Assembly: GCF_016518545.1 (NCBI RefSeq)
Contig: NZ_JACVTO010000008.1
Location: forward strand, 62,001 to 126,000
Origin: Pseudomonas sp. S30
GTDB lineage: Bacteria; Pseudomonadota; Gammaproteobacteria; Pseudomonadales; Pseudomonadaceae
Direction of reading: 5' to 3'
Length of the DNA stretch: 64,000 nucleotides
Both the position numbers and the translations under genes were made by a program. This document shows, piece after piece, positions 9,115 to 18,212 of this stretch (positions are counted from its first letter, which is position 1; each line of letters starts with the position of its first letter). The notes beneath the pieces were generated by a model, which worked only from the letters and a program-made list of their open reading frames with translations, did no database searches and was not told the DNA's origin.

Positions 9115-10110
9115 TCACAAACCGGCGAGGTGCGTCGCGTCCTGGCGATGGGCCTTGAGATAAGGGAGCACCGCCGCCAGCAGCGGCGCCTTGAACGGCT
9201 CCTGGAAACGGTGCGCCAGGCCCGGAATCAGCCGCAGTTGGCTGCCCTGGATATGCGCGGCCAGGTGTACGCCGTGCATCACCGGTAGCAGGGGATCGGC
9301 CGTGCCATGCACCACGAGCGTGGGCACCCGCAGGCGGTTGAGCAAGGCTACCCGGCTCGGTTCGGCCAGGATCGCCATGATCTGGCGCTTGACGCCCTCC
9401 GGGTTGAACGCACGGTCATAGGCCTGCGCCGCCTGCTGCAGCAGCACGGCCCGGTCATCATGGACCGTCGGGCTGCCCAGTGCCGCCAGCAGATCGGCCT
9501 GCTGTTCGAGCGCCACCGTCCGGTTCGGCGCACTGCGCCGGGCCAGCAGTTGTACCAGCGCCGGACTTGGCGCCGGCAGGCCCTGGGCGCCGGAGCTGGA
9601 CATCACCAGGGTGAGGCTGCGTACCCGCTGCGGCGCCATGGCGGCCAAGTGCTGGGCGATCATTCCGCCCATGCTCACACCCAGTACATGAAATTGCTCG
9701 ATGCCCAGCGCATCCATCAGGCCCAGGCCGTCGCCGGCCATGTCGGTCAGGCTGTAGGGGGCCGCCACGGGCAACCCCAGCTTGTAGCGCAGCAGTTCGA
9801 GGGTGAGGTTGGCCGAGGCCGGCGGCTGGTTCCAGCGCGACAGGCCGACATCGCGGTTGTCGTAGCGAATGACGCGAAACCCCTGGCGACACAGGGCCTG
9901 CACCACCTCGTCCGGCCAGTGGATCAACTGCCCGCCCAGCCCCATTACCAGCAGCAATGCCGGGTCGCCTGGCTCACCGACGCTCTGGTAGACCAGGCTC
10001 AAGCCGCCGAGCTCGGCGCGCCGCACCGGCACCTGAGCATCGCAGCGACCCGCAGCCAAGCCTGCCGGCAGCAGACACAGCCAGAGCGATAATGTGAGAA
10101 AAAAACGCAT
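9115..10110 (-). CDS. Exported alpha/beta hydrolase (esterase/lipase-like)
   Basis: About 331 residues beginning with a signal peptide ([20 protein letters not shown]). The body is an alpha/beta hydrolase: [12 protein letters not shown] (oxyanion and strand 4 region), nucleophile elbow GVSMGGM, a late Asp in HGTADPLLP and a catalytic His in GLAHRF. Substrate is unknown; relatives are annotated as esterases or haloperoxidase-like hydrolases. The ATG at 10110 was chosen because the signal peptide begins there, but no clear ribosome site precedes it. It converges on aauR and diverges from metR. Confidence 0.75.
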   Translation of the reverse strand: MRFFLTLSLWLCLLPAGLAAGRCDAQVPVRRAELGGLSLVYQSVGEPGDPALLLVMGLGGQLIHWPDEVVQALCRQGFRVIRYDNRDVGLSRWNQPPASANLTLELLRYKLGLPVAAPYSLTDMAGDGLGLMDALGIEQFHVLGVSMGGMIAQHLAAMAPQRVRSLTLVMSSSGAQGLPAPSPALVQLLARRSAPNRTVALEQQADLLAALGSPTVHDDRAVLLQQAAQAYDRAFNPEGVKRQIMAILAEPSRVALLNRLRVPTLVVHGTADPLLPVMHGVHLAAHIQGSQLRLIPGLAHRFQEPFKAPLLAAVLPYLKAHRQDATHLAGL

Positions 10111-10306
10111 GGAAGAAAACACCAGAATGCAAATGCCCAGTAGAGCGCGAGTCTGATGAAATCCGTGCGGGCGCGCTGCCACAGTTGCGTGACAGTTTGA
10201 TTAACGTCGCCGAACGGTCATGTTCAGGACAGTCGACAGGGTCGACAACATGAGCGAAACTCAACCTCCTTCCTTTCATCGTCCTGATTCATCGCTGGAG
10301 CTGCGA

Positions 10307-11224
10307 GTGCTGGAGATCCGCCACCTGAAAACCCTTCATGCCCTGCGCGAGGCCGACAGCCTCGTCGAGGCGGCTGACCGGCTACACCTGACCCAGTCGG
10401 CGCTCTCGCACCAGTTCAAAGAGCTGGAAGAGCGCCTGGGCATGCAGCTATTCGTGCGCAAGACCAAGCCGATCCGCTTCACCAGCGCCGGGCTGCGCCT
10501 GTTGCAACTGGCCGATGCCACCCTGCCGCTGCTGCGCGGCGCCGAGCGGGACATCGCACGCCTGGCCGGAGGTACGGCAGGACGCCTACACATGGCCATC
10601 GAGTGCCACAGCTGCTTCCAGTGGCTGATGCCGACCATCGACCAGTTCCGCGACGCCTGGCCGGAAGTGGAGCTGGACCTGGCCTCCGGATTCGCCTTCG
10701 CGCCGCTGCCAGCCCTGGCACGCGGCGACCTGGACCTGGTGGTGACGTCCGACCCGCTGGACCTGGCGGGCATCACCTACGTACCGCTGTTCACTTATGA
10801 GGCCATGCTCGCGGTGGCCAACCAGCATGCCCTGGCGGGCAAGCCATACGTGGTGCCGGACGATCTGATCGACCAGACCTTGATCACCTACCCGGTGGAG
10901 CGCGATCGCCTTGACATCTTCACCCGGTTCCTGGAGCCGGCGGACATCGAGCCGGCAGCGGTGCGCACGTCGGAACTCACCGTGATGATGATGCAACTGG
11001 TGGCCAGTGGCCGTGGCGTCTGTGGCATGCCGCACTGGGCGCTGCACGAGTACAGCGCGCGCGGCTATGTGAAGGGCAAGCGGCTGGGCGAGAAAGGCCT
11101 GTTCGCCACGCTCTACGCCGCGGTGCGCACCGACATGCTGGAAGCCCCGTACATGCGCGACTTCCTGCTGACGGCCAAGGACACTTCGTTCGCCACCCTC
11201 GAGGGCGTCAGCGCGGTGCGTTGA
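10307..11224 (+). CDS. metR: LysR-type regulator of methionine biosynthesis
   Basis: A 305-residue LysR-type regulator closely resembling MetR: an N-terminal winged helix (EIRHLKTLHALREADSLVEA, LTQSALSHQFKELEERLG) followed by a ligand-binding domain (ECHSCFQWLMPTIDQFR). In E. coli MetR responds to homocysteine and activates metE and metH. The GTG at 10307 is preferred: GGAG at 10297-10300 is 6 bases away, and the product then starts VLEIRHL as in other pseudomonad MetR proteins. Starts further upstream (ATG 10250) would add about 19 extra residues. The 3' end overlaps the convergent Nudix gene by 17 bases. Confidence 0.85.
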   Translation: MLEIRHLKTLHALREADSLVEAADRLHLTQSALSHQFKELEERLGMQLFVRKTKPIRFTSAGLRLLQLADATLPLLRGAERDIARLAGGTAGRLHMAIECHSCFQWLMPTIDQFRDAWPEVELDLASGFAFAPLPALARGDLDLVVTSDPLDLAGITYVPLFTYEAMLAVANQHALAGKPYVVPDDLIDQTLITYPVERDRLDIFTRFLEPADIEPAAVRTSELTVMMMQLVASGRGVCGMPHWALHEYSARGYVKGKRLGEKGLFATLYAAVRTDMLEAPYMRDFLLTAKDTSFATLEGVSAVR

Positions 11225-11621
11225 GGCGCTCACGCCACAGCGGCAGGATCAAATCGCGGGTCAACGGCGCGAGCGTCAGCTCCGTCGCCTGATCGGCTGC
11301 CAGCCACTGCACCTCTTCGATCTCCGCCGCGGGTATCACCGTCTCGGCGCATTCGACGCGAAACAGTTCGGCCTGGACTTCGAAGCCAGGCTCATTGGCC
11401 GCCGGGGCACTGAATCGGCCCAGGTGCACGGCGTGCTCGGGCTCGACGCGCAGGCCCAGCTCTTCATGCAGCTCGCGCACCAGGGCCTGAGCCGGCGTCT
11501 CGCCAGCATCGATCTTGCCGCCGGGCTGCATGAACGCCTGGGTGCCACGCTTGCGCACCAGCAGGGTGCGCCCTGCCGGATCGAGCAACAGGGCGGCGGC
11601 GATATGAAGGGTCTTGGTCAT
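11208..11621 (-). CDS. Nudix hydrolase
   Basis: A 137-residue single-domain Nudix hydrolase. The Nudix box is complete: G in GKIDAGETPAQALVRELHEE, ending LGL, with REL and EE metal ligands. Such enzymes hydrolyse nucleoside diphosphate derivatives; the substrate cannot be told from sequence. CAGGAGCC precedes the ATG. Its tail overlaps the metR stop region on the other strand. Confidence 0.85.
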   Translation of the reverse strand: MTKTLHIAAALLLDPAGRTLLVRKRGTQAFMQPGGKIDAGETPAQALVRELHEELGLRVEPEHAVHLGRFSAPAANEPGFEVQAELFRVECAETVIPAAEIEEVQWLAADQATELTLAPLTRDLILPLWRERLNAPR

Positions 11622-11729
11622 GGCTGGGCTCCTGTGTGGGCTGGGGAGAATACCCGAAAACCCCGGTAACCCCTCAAGTCAGACGAATGGCCTCTTGCCA
11701 AGCCAGCCTCCAGCCGCCATAAACGGTGG

Positions 11730-14700
11730 ATGAATCTGCCCGCCCTGCATCACCCGGTGCTCGACCTGTTCCACCCAGCGGTGAGCGCCTGGTTTCGGCG
11801 TCGTTTCGCCACGCTGACCGACGCCCAGGCCAAGGCCTGGCCGCTGATTCACGCCGGACGATCGATGCTGCTGGCGGCACCTACCGGTTCGGGCAAGACC
11901 CTCAGCGCCTTCCTCGCGGTGCTCGACGAGCTGTTCCGCCAGGGTCTGGAACAGGGCGGCGAGCTGCCCGCGCAGACCCAGGTGGTGTACCTGTCGCCGC
12001 TCAAGGCCCTGTCCAACGACATCCGCCTGAACCTGCAGGCACCGCTCGAAGGCATCGCCGCCACGCTCGCCGAACAGGGCCTGAAGGCGCCGCAGATCAC
12101 CACCGCCGTGCGTACCGGCGACACGCCGCAGAAGGAGCGCGCCGCCATGCGGCGGCGTGCCCCGCACATCCTGGTGACCACACCCGAGTCGCTGTACGTG
12201 CTGCTGGGTTCGGCATCGGGTCGCGCCGGCCTGAGCCAGGTGCACACGGTGATCGTCGACGAGATCCATGCGCTGGCCGGCAACAAGCGCGGCTGCCACC
12301 TGGCTTTGAGCCTGGAGCGCCTGCAGGCGCTGTGCGGTCGGCCCTTGCGGCGTATCGGGCTGTCGGCCACGCAGCGGCCGATCGAGCGGGTCGCCGAGTT
12401 CCTCGTGGGGCATGCCAGGCCCTGCGCCATCGTCGACGTGGGCCATGCCCGCGAACGCGACCTGGCCATCGAAGTGCCGCCGGTGCCGCTCGAAGCGGTC
12501 ATGGCCAACGATGTCTGGGAGCGGGTCTATGATCGCCTGGCCGCGCTGGCCCGCGAGCACCGCACCACCCTGGTGTTCGTCAACACGCGCCGGTTGGCCG
12601 AGCGGCTGACCCGCCACCTCGGCGAGCGCCTGGGCCAGGACCAGGTCGCGGCGCACCATGGCAGCCTGGCCAAGGAGCAGCGACTGGCTGCCGAACAGCG
12701 GCTCAAGGCGGGTGAGCTGCGCCTGTTGGTGGCCACCGCCTCACTGGAGCTGGGGATCGATATCGGCGAAGTCGAGCTGGTGTGCCAGATCGCCTCGCCG
12801 GGCTCGATCGCGGCATTCCTGCAGCGCGTGGGCCGCTCCGGCCACCAGGTCGACGGTGTGCCCAAGGGCCGCCTGTTCCCCACTTCCAGGGATGACCTGA
12901 TCGAATGCGTGGCGCTGCTCGACTGCGTGCGGCGCGGCGAGCTGGATGTGCTGCACCTGCCCGAGGCACCGCTGGATGTGCTGGCCCAGCAGATCGTCGC
13001 CGAAGTGAGCAACCAGCCCTGGCCCGAGCAGGCGCTGTTCGACTGCCTGCGCGCCGCAACGCCCTACGCCAGGCTCGACGAAGACCGTTACCAGGCGCTG
13101 CTGCGCATGCTCGCCGAAGGCTACAACGGCCGCCAGGGGGTGCGCAGCGCCTACCTGCACCGCGATGCGGTCAGCGGCATGCTGCGCGGTCGCCGCGGCA
13201 GCCAGCTCACCGCGCTGACCAGCGGCGGGACCATACCCGAAACCGCCGACTACAGCGTGATGCTCGACCCGCAGGCGATGAACATCGGCAGCGTCAATGA
13301 AGATTTCGCCGTGGAAAGCATCGCTGGCGACATCTTCCAGCTGGGCAATGCCTCCTACCGAATTCTGCGCGTGGAGCCCGGCCGCGTGCGGGTCGAGGAC
13401 GCCAAGGGACTGCCACCGACCATTCCGTTCTGGCTGGGCGAAGCGCCGGGGCGCAGCGCCGAGTTGTCGGCTGCCGTGGCGCGGTTACAGGCAGGGCTCG
13501 ACGAGCAGTTGCAGCGAACCGAGGGCGACCTGGACCAGGCGCTGAACTGGCTATCGAGCGAGTACGTGCTGGACGACGCCAGCGCCGGCCAGTTGCTCGA
13601 CTACCTGGGACGCACCTGGCAGGTGCTGGGCGCCCTGCCCTCGCAACGAACGCTGGTCATGGAGCGTTTCTTCGATGCCTCCGGCGGCACTCAGCTGATC
13701 ATCCATTCGCCCTATGGCAGCCGCATCAATCGAGCCTGGGGCCTGGCCTTGCGCAAGCGCTTCTGCCGCACCTTCAACTTCGAACTGCAAGCCGCGGCCA
13801 GCGAAGACGCGATCGTCCTGTCGCTGTCGACCAGTCACAGCTTCGAGCTGGACGAGGTGTGGCGCTACCTGTCCAGCCGCAGCGCCGAGGCGATCCTCGT
13901 CCAGGCCCTGCTCGACGCGCCGCTGTTCAACGTGCGCTGGCGCTGGAACGCCGCCACCGCCATGGCCCTGCCGCGCTATGTGGGCGGGCGCAAAGTGGCG
14001 CCGCAGATTCAGCGGATGAAGAGCGAGGATCTGGTGGCGGCCGTGTTTCCCGACCAGATCGCCTGTGTGGAAAACCTCGTCGGCGAGCGCCAGGTGCCGG
14101 ATCACCCGCTGGTGCAGCAGACCCTGGACGATTGCCTGCACGAAGCGCTCGACAGCGAAGGCTGGCTGGCCCTGCTCGGGCGCATGGAGCGCGGCGAGGT
14201 GCGCCTGCTCAGCCGCGACCTGCCAGCCCCTTCGCCACTGGCCGCGGCGATCCTCAATGCTCGGCCCTACGCCTTCCTCGACGATGCGCCCCTGGAGGAG
14301 CGACGCACCCAGGCGGTGCTCAACCGACGCTGGAGCGACGTGCACAGCGCCGATGACCTCGGTGCGCTGGATGCCGAGGCGATCGCGGCGGTCGAGGTCG
14401 AGGCCTGGCCGCAGCCGCGCGACAGCGACGAAATGCACGAGGCCTTGATGAGCCTGGGCGTGATCGCCCAGGCCGAGGTGCAGGCCAATGATGGCTGGGC
14501 ACGGATGCTCGGCGCGCTGGCCGCCAAAGGCCGCGCGACCCGGCTGGCGGGGCCTGCGCAGGGACTGTGGTTGGCTCGCGAGCGCCTGCGCACCCTCACC
14601 ACGCTTTACCCGGGCGCGCTGCTGGCCCCTGCCGTGCAGGTGCTGCCCGGCTTCGATCACCCAACGGACCCCGAGCGCGCGCTGGACGAGGTGCTACGGT

Positions 14701-16010
14701 GTCGGCTCGGTGCCTGTGGGCCGCAGACACTGAGGCAGATCGCCGCGCCACTGGGCTTGCCGGACGCGGATATCGAGCAGGCCCTGGCGCGTCTGGAGGC
14801 CGAAGGCTATATGCTGCGCGGCCACTTCAGCCCGGGCCAGCCCGAGCTGCAATGGTGCGAACGGCATTTACTGGCGCGCATTCACCGCTACACGGTCAAG
14901 CGCCTGCGCCGAGAGATCGAGCCGGTCAGCCTGCAGGACTTCATGCGCTTCCTGTTCGACTGGCAGCACCTGAGTGCAGCCGAACGCCTGCGCGGCCCCC
15001 AGGCGGTCGCGCAAATCCTGGCACAGCTCGAAGGCTTTCCCAGTGCTGCCGCCGCCTGGGAGGCGAACCTGCTGTCGACGCGCATCGCCGATTACAGCCC
15101 GCACTGGCTCGACGACGCCTGCCGCAGTGGTCAGTGGACGTGGACCCGGCTGACTGCAAGTGGCGCGAGCAGTACCCTGGCCAGCACGCCACTGGTGCTG
15201 TTGCCCCGCGAGCACCTGGGCCTGTGGCGCAGCCTGGCCCCCGACATCGAGGCGCAGACGCTGGGGCCTCGTGCGCAGCGGGTGCACCAGGCGTTGCAGC
15301 GCCAGGGAGCGTCGTTCTTCGACGAACTGGTGAGCGAAGCACGGCTGTTGCCCAGCGAACTGGAAACCGCCCTGCAGGAACTGGTCGGCTCGGGACTGGC
15401 GGCGGCCGACAGCTTCGGCGGGCTACGCAGCCTGATCGCACCAGCCTCACGGCGCGGGGCGCGCCACCTGCGCCGCAGTCACCTGCCGCTACCGGGCAGC
15501 CTGCTCCAGACCGGACGCTGGTCACTGTTGCGGCGGAGTGCAGCACAGCCCGATGCCGACCAGCGCCTGGAGCACATCGCGCGCACCCTGCTGCGCCGCT
15601 ACGGCGTGGTCTGCTGGCGTCTGCTGGAGCGCGAAAGCGAACTGCTCCCACCCTGGCGCGACCTGCTGCGCTGCTACCATCGCCTGGAAGCACGCGGGGA
15701 AATCCGTGGCGGGCGCTTCATCGCCGGGCTGGCGGGCGAGCAGTTCGCATTGCCCGAGGCCATAGGCCCGCTACGGCAGGTGCGCCGACGCGAAGGCGAC
15801 GGCGAGCTGGTGCTGGTCAGCGGCTGCGATCCGCTGAACCTGATCGGCTCGCTGCTGCCCGGCGCCAAGCTCCCGGCTCTGACGGCCAATCGCCTGTTGT
15901 TCCGAGACGGCATACCAGTGGCGATGCGAATCGGCGGCAAGTATCGCTTTCTGGTCGAAGCCTGCGCGTCGGATCAGACGCACTGGCAACAACGGCTGCT
16001 GCGCGGCTGA
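11730..16010 (+). CDS. lhr: Large DEAD/H-box helicase Lhr
   Basis: A 1426-residue Lhr-family superfamily 2 helicase, full length for the bacterial long form. Motif I is APTGSGKT (residues 50-57), motif II DEIH (near 175), motif III GLSATQR, and motif VI QRVGRSGH. These are followed by the Lhr winged helix and the long C-terminal DUF4145-like extension. Lhr translocates 3'-5' on single-stranded DNA and has been linked to DNA repair. The ATG at 11730 is preceded only by a weak AACGGTGG. It stands alone; no terminator-like hairpin with a U-run was seen before the convergent rpmE2. Confidence 0.9.
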   Translation: MNLPALHHPVLDLFHPAVSAWFRRRFATLTDAQAKAWPLIHAGRSMLLAAPTGSGKTLSAFLAVLDELFRQGLEQGGELPAQTQVVYLSPLKALSNDIRLNLQAPLEGIAATLAEQGLKAPQITTAVRTGDTPQKERAAMRRRAPHILVTTPESLYVLLGSASGRAGLSQVHTVIVDEIHALAGNKRGCHLALSLERLQALCGRPLRRIGLSATQRPIERVAEFLVGHARPCAIVDVGHARERDLAIEVPPVPLEAVMANDVWERVYDRLAALAREHRTTLVFVNTRRLAERLTRHLGERLGQDQVAAHHGSLAKEQRLAAEQRLKAGELRLLVATASLELGIDIGEVELVCQIASPGSIAAFLQRVGRSGHQVDGVPKGRLFPTSRDDLIECVALLDCVRRGELDVLHLPEAPLDVLAQQIVAEVSNQPWPEQALFDCLRAATPYARLDEDRYQALLRMLAEGYNGRQGVRSAYLHRDAVSGMLRGRRGSQLTALTSGGTIPETADYSVMLDPQAMNIGSVNEDFAVESIAGDIFQLGNASYRILRVEPGRVRVEDAKGLPPTIPFWLGEAPGRSAELSAAVARLQAGLDEQLQRTEGDLDQALNWLSSEYVLDDASAGQLLDYLGRTWQVLGALPSQRTLVMERFFDASGGTQLIIHSPYGSRINRAWGLALRKRFCRTFNFELQAAASEDAIVLSLSTSHSFELDEVWRYLSSRSAEAILVQALLDAPLFNVRWRWNAATAMALPRYVGGRKVAPQIQRMKSEDLVAAVFPDQIACVENLVGERQVPDHPLVQQTLDDCLHEALDSEGWLALLGRMERGEVRLLSRDLPAPSPLAAAILNARPYAFLDDAPLEERRTQAVLNRRWSDVHSADDLGALDAEAIAAVEVEAWPQPRDSDEMHEALMSLGVIAQAEVQANDGWARMLGALAAKGRATRLAGPAQGLWLARERLRTLTTLYPGALLAPAVQVLPGFDHPTDPERALDEVLRCRLGACGPQTLRQIAAPLGLPDADIEQALARLEAEGYMLRGHFSPGQPELQWCERHLLARIHRYTVKRLRREIEPVSLQDFMRFLFDWQHLSAAERLRGPQAVAQILAQLEGFPSAAAAWEANLLSTRIADYSPHWLDDACRSGQWTWTRLTASGASSTLASTPLVLLPREHLGLWRSLAPDIEAQTLGPRAQRVHQALQRQGASFFDELVSEARLLPSELETALQELVGSGLAAADSFGGLRSLIAPASRRGARHLRRSHLPLPGSLLQTGRWSLLRRSAAQPDADQRLEHIARTLLRRYGVVCWRLLERESELLPPWRDLLRCYHRLEARGEIRGGRFIAGLAGEQFALPEAIGPLRQVRRREGDGELVLVSGCDPLNLIGSLLPGAKLPALTANRLLFRDGIPVAMRIGGKYRFLVEACASDQTHWQQRLLRG

Positions 16011-16046
16011 GGGCTACGGGCCGAGGCCTCGCCCATGACCGATCGC

Positions 16047-16307
16047 TCAGCGAGGCTTGCCGGCGAACCCGGCGAAACGCTTGTTGAAGCCCGCCACCCG
16101 GCCTTCGACCGTGGTCTTGCGCTGTTGCCCGGTGTACACCGGATGGGACGCGCTGGAGACGTCCAGCGCCACGTAGGGGTAGGTCTGGCCGTCGCTGTGG
16201 CGATGGGTACGGTCGGTGTCGACGGTCGAGCCGATGAGAAAGTACACGTCTGCGGCGGTGTCGTGGAACAGCACGGGGCGGTAGTCGGGGTGGATGCCTG
16301 CTTTCAT
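16047..16307 (-). CDS. rpmE2: Ribosomal protein L31 type B (zinc-independent paralogue)
   Basis: An 86-residue type B L31: [51 protein letters not shown] and [10 protein letters not shown]. It lacks the CxxC zinc-binding cysteines of the ordinary L31, so it can replace that protein and free zinc when zinc is scarce. ATG 16307 is the conserved start; the frame continues upstream but that part is AT-rich control DNA. A Zur-like operator lies 22 bases before the start. Confidence 0.92.
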   Translation of the reverse strand: MKAGIHPDYRPVLFHDTAADVYFLIGSTVDTDRTHRHSDGQTYPYVALDVSSASHPVYTGQQRKTTVEGRVAGFNKRFAGFAGKPR

Positions 16308-16328
16308 GGGAATATCCTCGAACAGTAG

Positions 16329-16348
16329 TGATATTTTATAACATATCA
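16329..16348 (-). promoter_or_regulatory. Zur-like operator of rpmE2
   Basis: TGATATTTTATAACATATCA is a 20-base palindrome with a single mismatch between its arms (TGATATTTTA against TGATATGTTA). It contains the TATAACAT half typical of gammaproteobacterial Zur boxes. It lies just upstream of the zinc-independent L31 gene, a classical Zur target, so repression under zinc-replete conditions is expected. Confidence 0.75.
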
Positions 16349-16490
16349 TCATGAGAATGATTTTCGATACCCCAGATTTCATTTTCACGCCTGCCCGAAG
16401 CCCTGGCCAGGGAAGGCCGCAGCGGGCTAAGGTCGAGCACTGCCCAGGCCCCGCGCCTGATTGACCGAAGCATCCGCAAGGGAATTTCGC

Positions 16491-18110
16491 ATGAGTCTGT
16501 CACTACTGAGCCGTTACGCCGTGTTTGCGCTGTGTGTGCTGTTCACCCTGGCCAGCCTGCCTTTCCTCCAACACGAATGGTTGTGGCCGTTCACCCTGAC
16601 CACAGCGGTACTGAGCCTGCTCGGCGTGTTCGACCTGCTGCAGAAACGCCACGCGGTACGCCGCAACTATCCCATCCTGGGCAACATCCGCTACCTGGTC
16701 GAAGGCATTCGACCGGAGATTCGCCAGTACCTGCTGGAATCGGACAACGACGCCCTGCCGTTCTCCCGCGCGCAGCGCTCACTGGTGTATGCACGGGCCA
16801 AGAACGAGGCCTCGGACAAGCCCTTCGGCACCCTGATCGACGTGTACCAGGCCGGCTTCGAGTTCATCGGTCACTCGATGCGACCAGCGCCGCTGGCGGA
16901 CCCGGCGAGCTTTCGCATCACCATCGGCGGCCCGCAGTGCACGCAGCCCTACTCGGCGTCGATCTTCAACATTTCGGCCATGAGCTTCGGCTCGCTCAGC
17001 GCCAACGCCATTCGCGCCCTCAACGAAGGCGCTCGGTTGGGCAATTTCGCCCATGACACCGGCGAAGGCAGCATCAGCCCCTACCACCGCGAGCATGGCG
17101 GCGACCTGGTGTGGGAGCTAGGCAGCGGCTATTTCGGCTGCCGTACCGCCGACGGTCACTTCGACCCGGCGCGCTTCGCCGAGCAAGCCGCCAACCCGCA
17201 GGTGCGGATGATCGAGATCAAGATGAGCCAGGGCGCCAAGCCCGGCCACGGCGGCATTCTGCCCAAGCACAAAGTCACGCAGGAAATCGCCGAGACCCGC
17301 GGTATCGCCATGGGCGAGGACTGCATCTCGCCGTCACGCCACAGCGCGTTTTCCACGCCAGTGGAAATGATGCAGTTCATCGCCCGCCTGCGCGAACTGT
17401 CCGGCGGCAAGCCAGTGGGCTTCAAGTTCTGTCTGGGCCATCCCTGGGAGTTCATGGGCATCGCCAAGGCCATGCTGGAGACCGGCATCCTGCCTGACTT
17501 CATCGTGGTCGACGGCAAGGAAGGCGGGACCGGCGCCGCGCCGGTAGAGTTCATCGACCATATCGGCGTACCGCTGCGAGAAGGCCTGCTGTTCGTGCAC
17601 AACACCCTGGTGGGCCTGAACCTGCGCGACAAGATCAAGCTCGGCGCCAGCGGCAAGATCGTCAGCGCGTTCGACATCGCCAGCGTACTGGCCATCGGCG
17701 CCGACTGGGCCAACTCGGCGCGGGGATTCATGTTCGCCATCGGCTGCATCCAGTCCCAGAGCTGCCACACCAACAAATGCCCTACCGGTGTCGCGACCCA
17801 GGACGCCTTGCGTCAACGCGCGCTGGTGGTCCCGGACAAGGCTCGGCGGGTGCTGAACTTCCACCACAACACCCTCCACGCGCTCGCCGAGATGCTCGCC
17901 GCGGCTGGTTTGCAGCACCCCGCACAGCTGGAAGCCAAGCACCTGGTGCGACGCATCTCCGCCACCGAGATCAAGCTGTTCTCGCAAATGCACGTGTTCC
18001 TCAAACCCGGCGAACTGCTCACCGGCGACGTGGATGGCCAGTTCTATTCACGCATGTGGCAACTGGCACGCGCCGACAGCTTCGAGCCCCACGACGACAT
18101 CGCCGCCTGA
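16491..18110 (+). CDS. Membrane-linked FMN-dependent glutamate synthase-like protein
   Basis: A 539-residue protein of the FMN-binding glutamate synthase family (GltB FMN domain without the amidotransferase part). Two N-terminal membrane segments (about residues 5-22 and 30-46) precede a TIM-barrel with FMN-site sequences ([35 protein letters not shown]). A cysteine cluster [15 protein letters not shown] matches the 3Fe-4S ligand loop of glutamate synthase. The electron donor and physiological substrate of these stand-alone proteins are not known. AAGGGAA precedes the ATG at 16491. It is alone, between rpmE2 and the penicillin-binding protein gene. Confidence 0.8.
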   Translation: MSLSLLSRYAVFALCVLFTLASLPFLQHEWLWPFTLTTAVLSLLGVFDLLQKRHAVRRNYPILGNIRYLVEGIRPEIRQYLLESDNDALPFSRAQRSLVYARAKNEASDKPFGTLIDVYQAGFEFIGHSMRPAPLADPASFRITIGGPQCTQPYSASIFNISAMSFGSLSANAIRALNEGARLGNFAHDTGEGSISPYHREHGGDLVWELGSGYFGCRTADGHFDPARFAEQAANPQVRMIEIKMSQGAKPGHGGILPKHKVTQEIAETRGIAMGEDCISPSRHSAFSTPVEMMQFIARLRELSGGKPVGFKFCLGHPWEFMGIAKAMLETGILPDFIVVDGKEGGTGAAPVEFIDHIGVPLREGLLFVHNTLVGLNLRDKIKLGASGKIVSAFDIASVLAIGADWANSARGFMFAIGCIQSQSCHTNKCPTGVATQDALRQRALVVPDKARRVLNFHHNTLHALAEMLAAAGLQHPAQLEAKHLVRRISATEIKLFSQMHVFLKPGELLTGDVDGQFYSRMWQLARADSFEPHDDIAA

Positions 18111-18212
18111 CCGCCGATCCTCTTCGCCCGCCATCACAAATTTTTCACCTTATCCAGCCAGCGTCTAAGCTTCAGACAAGCAAGACAAAATCCCTGGCCG
18201 GACTGGAAGACT

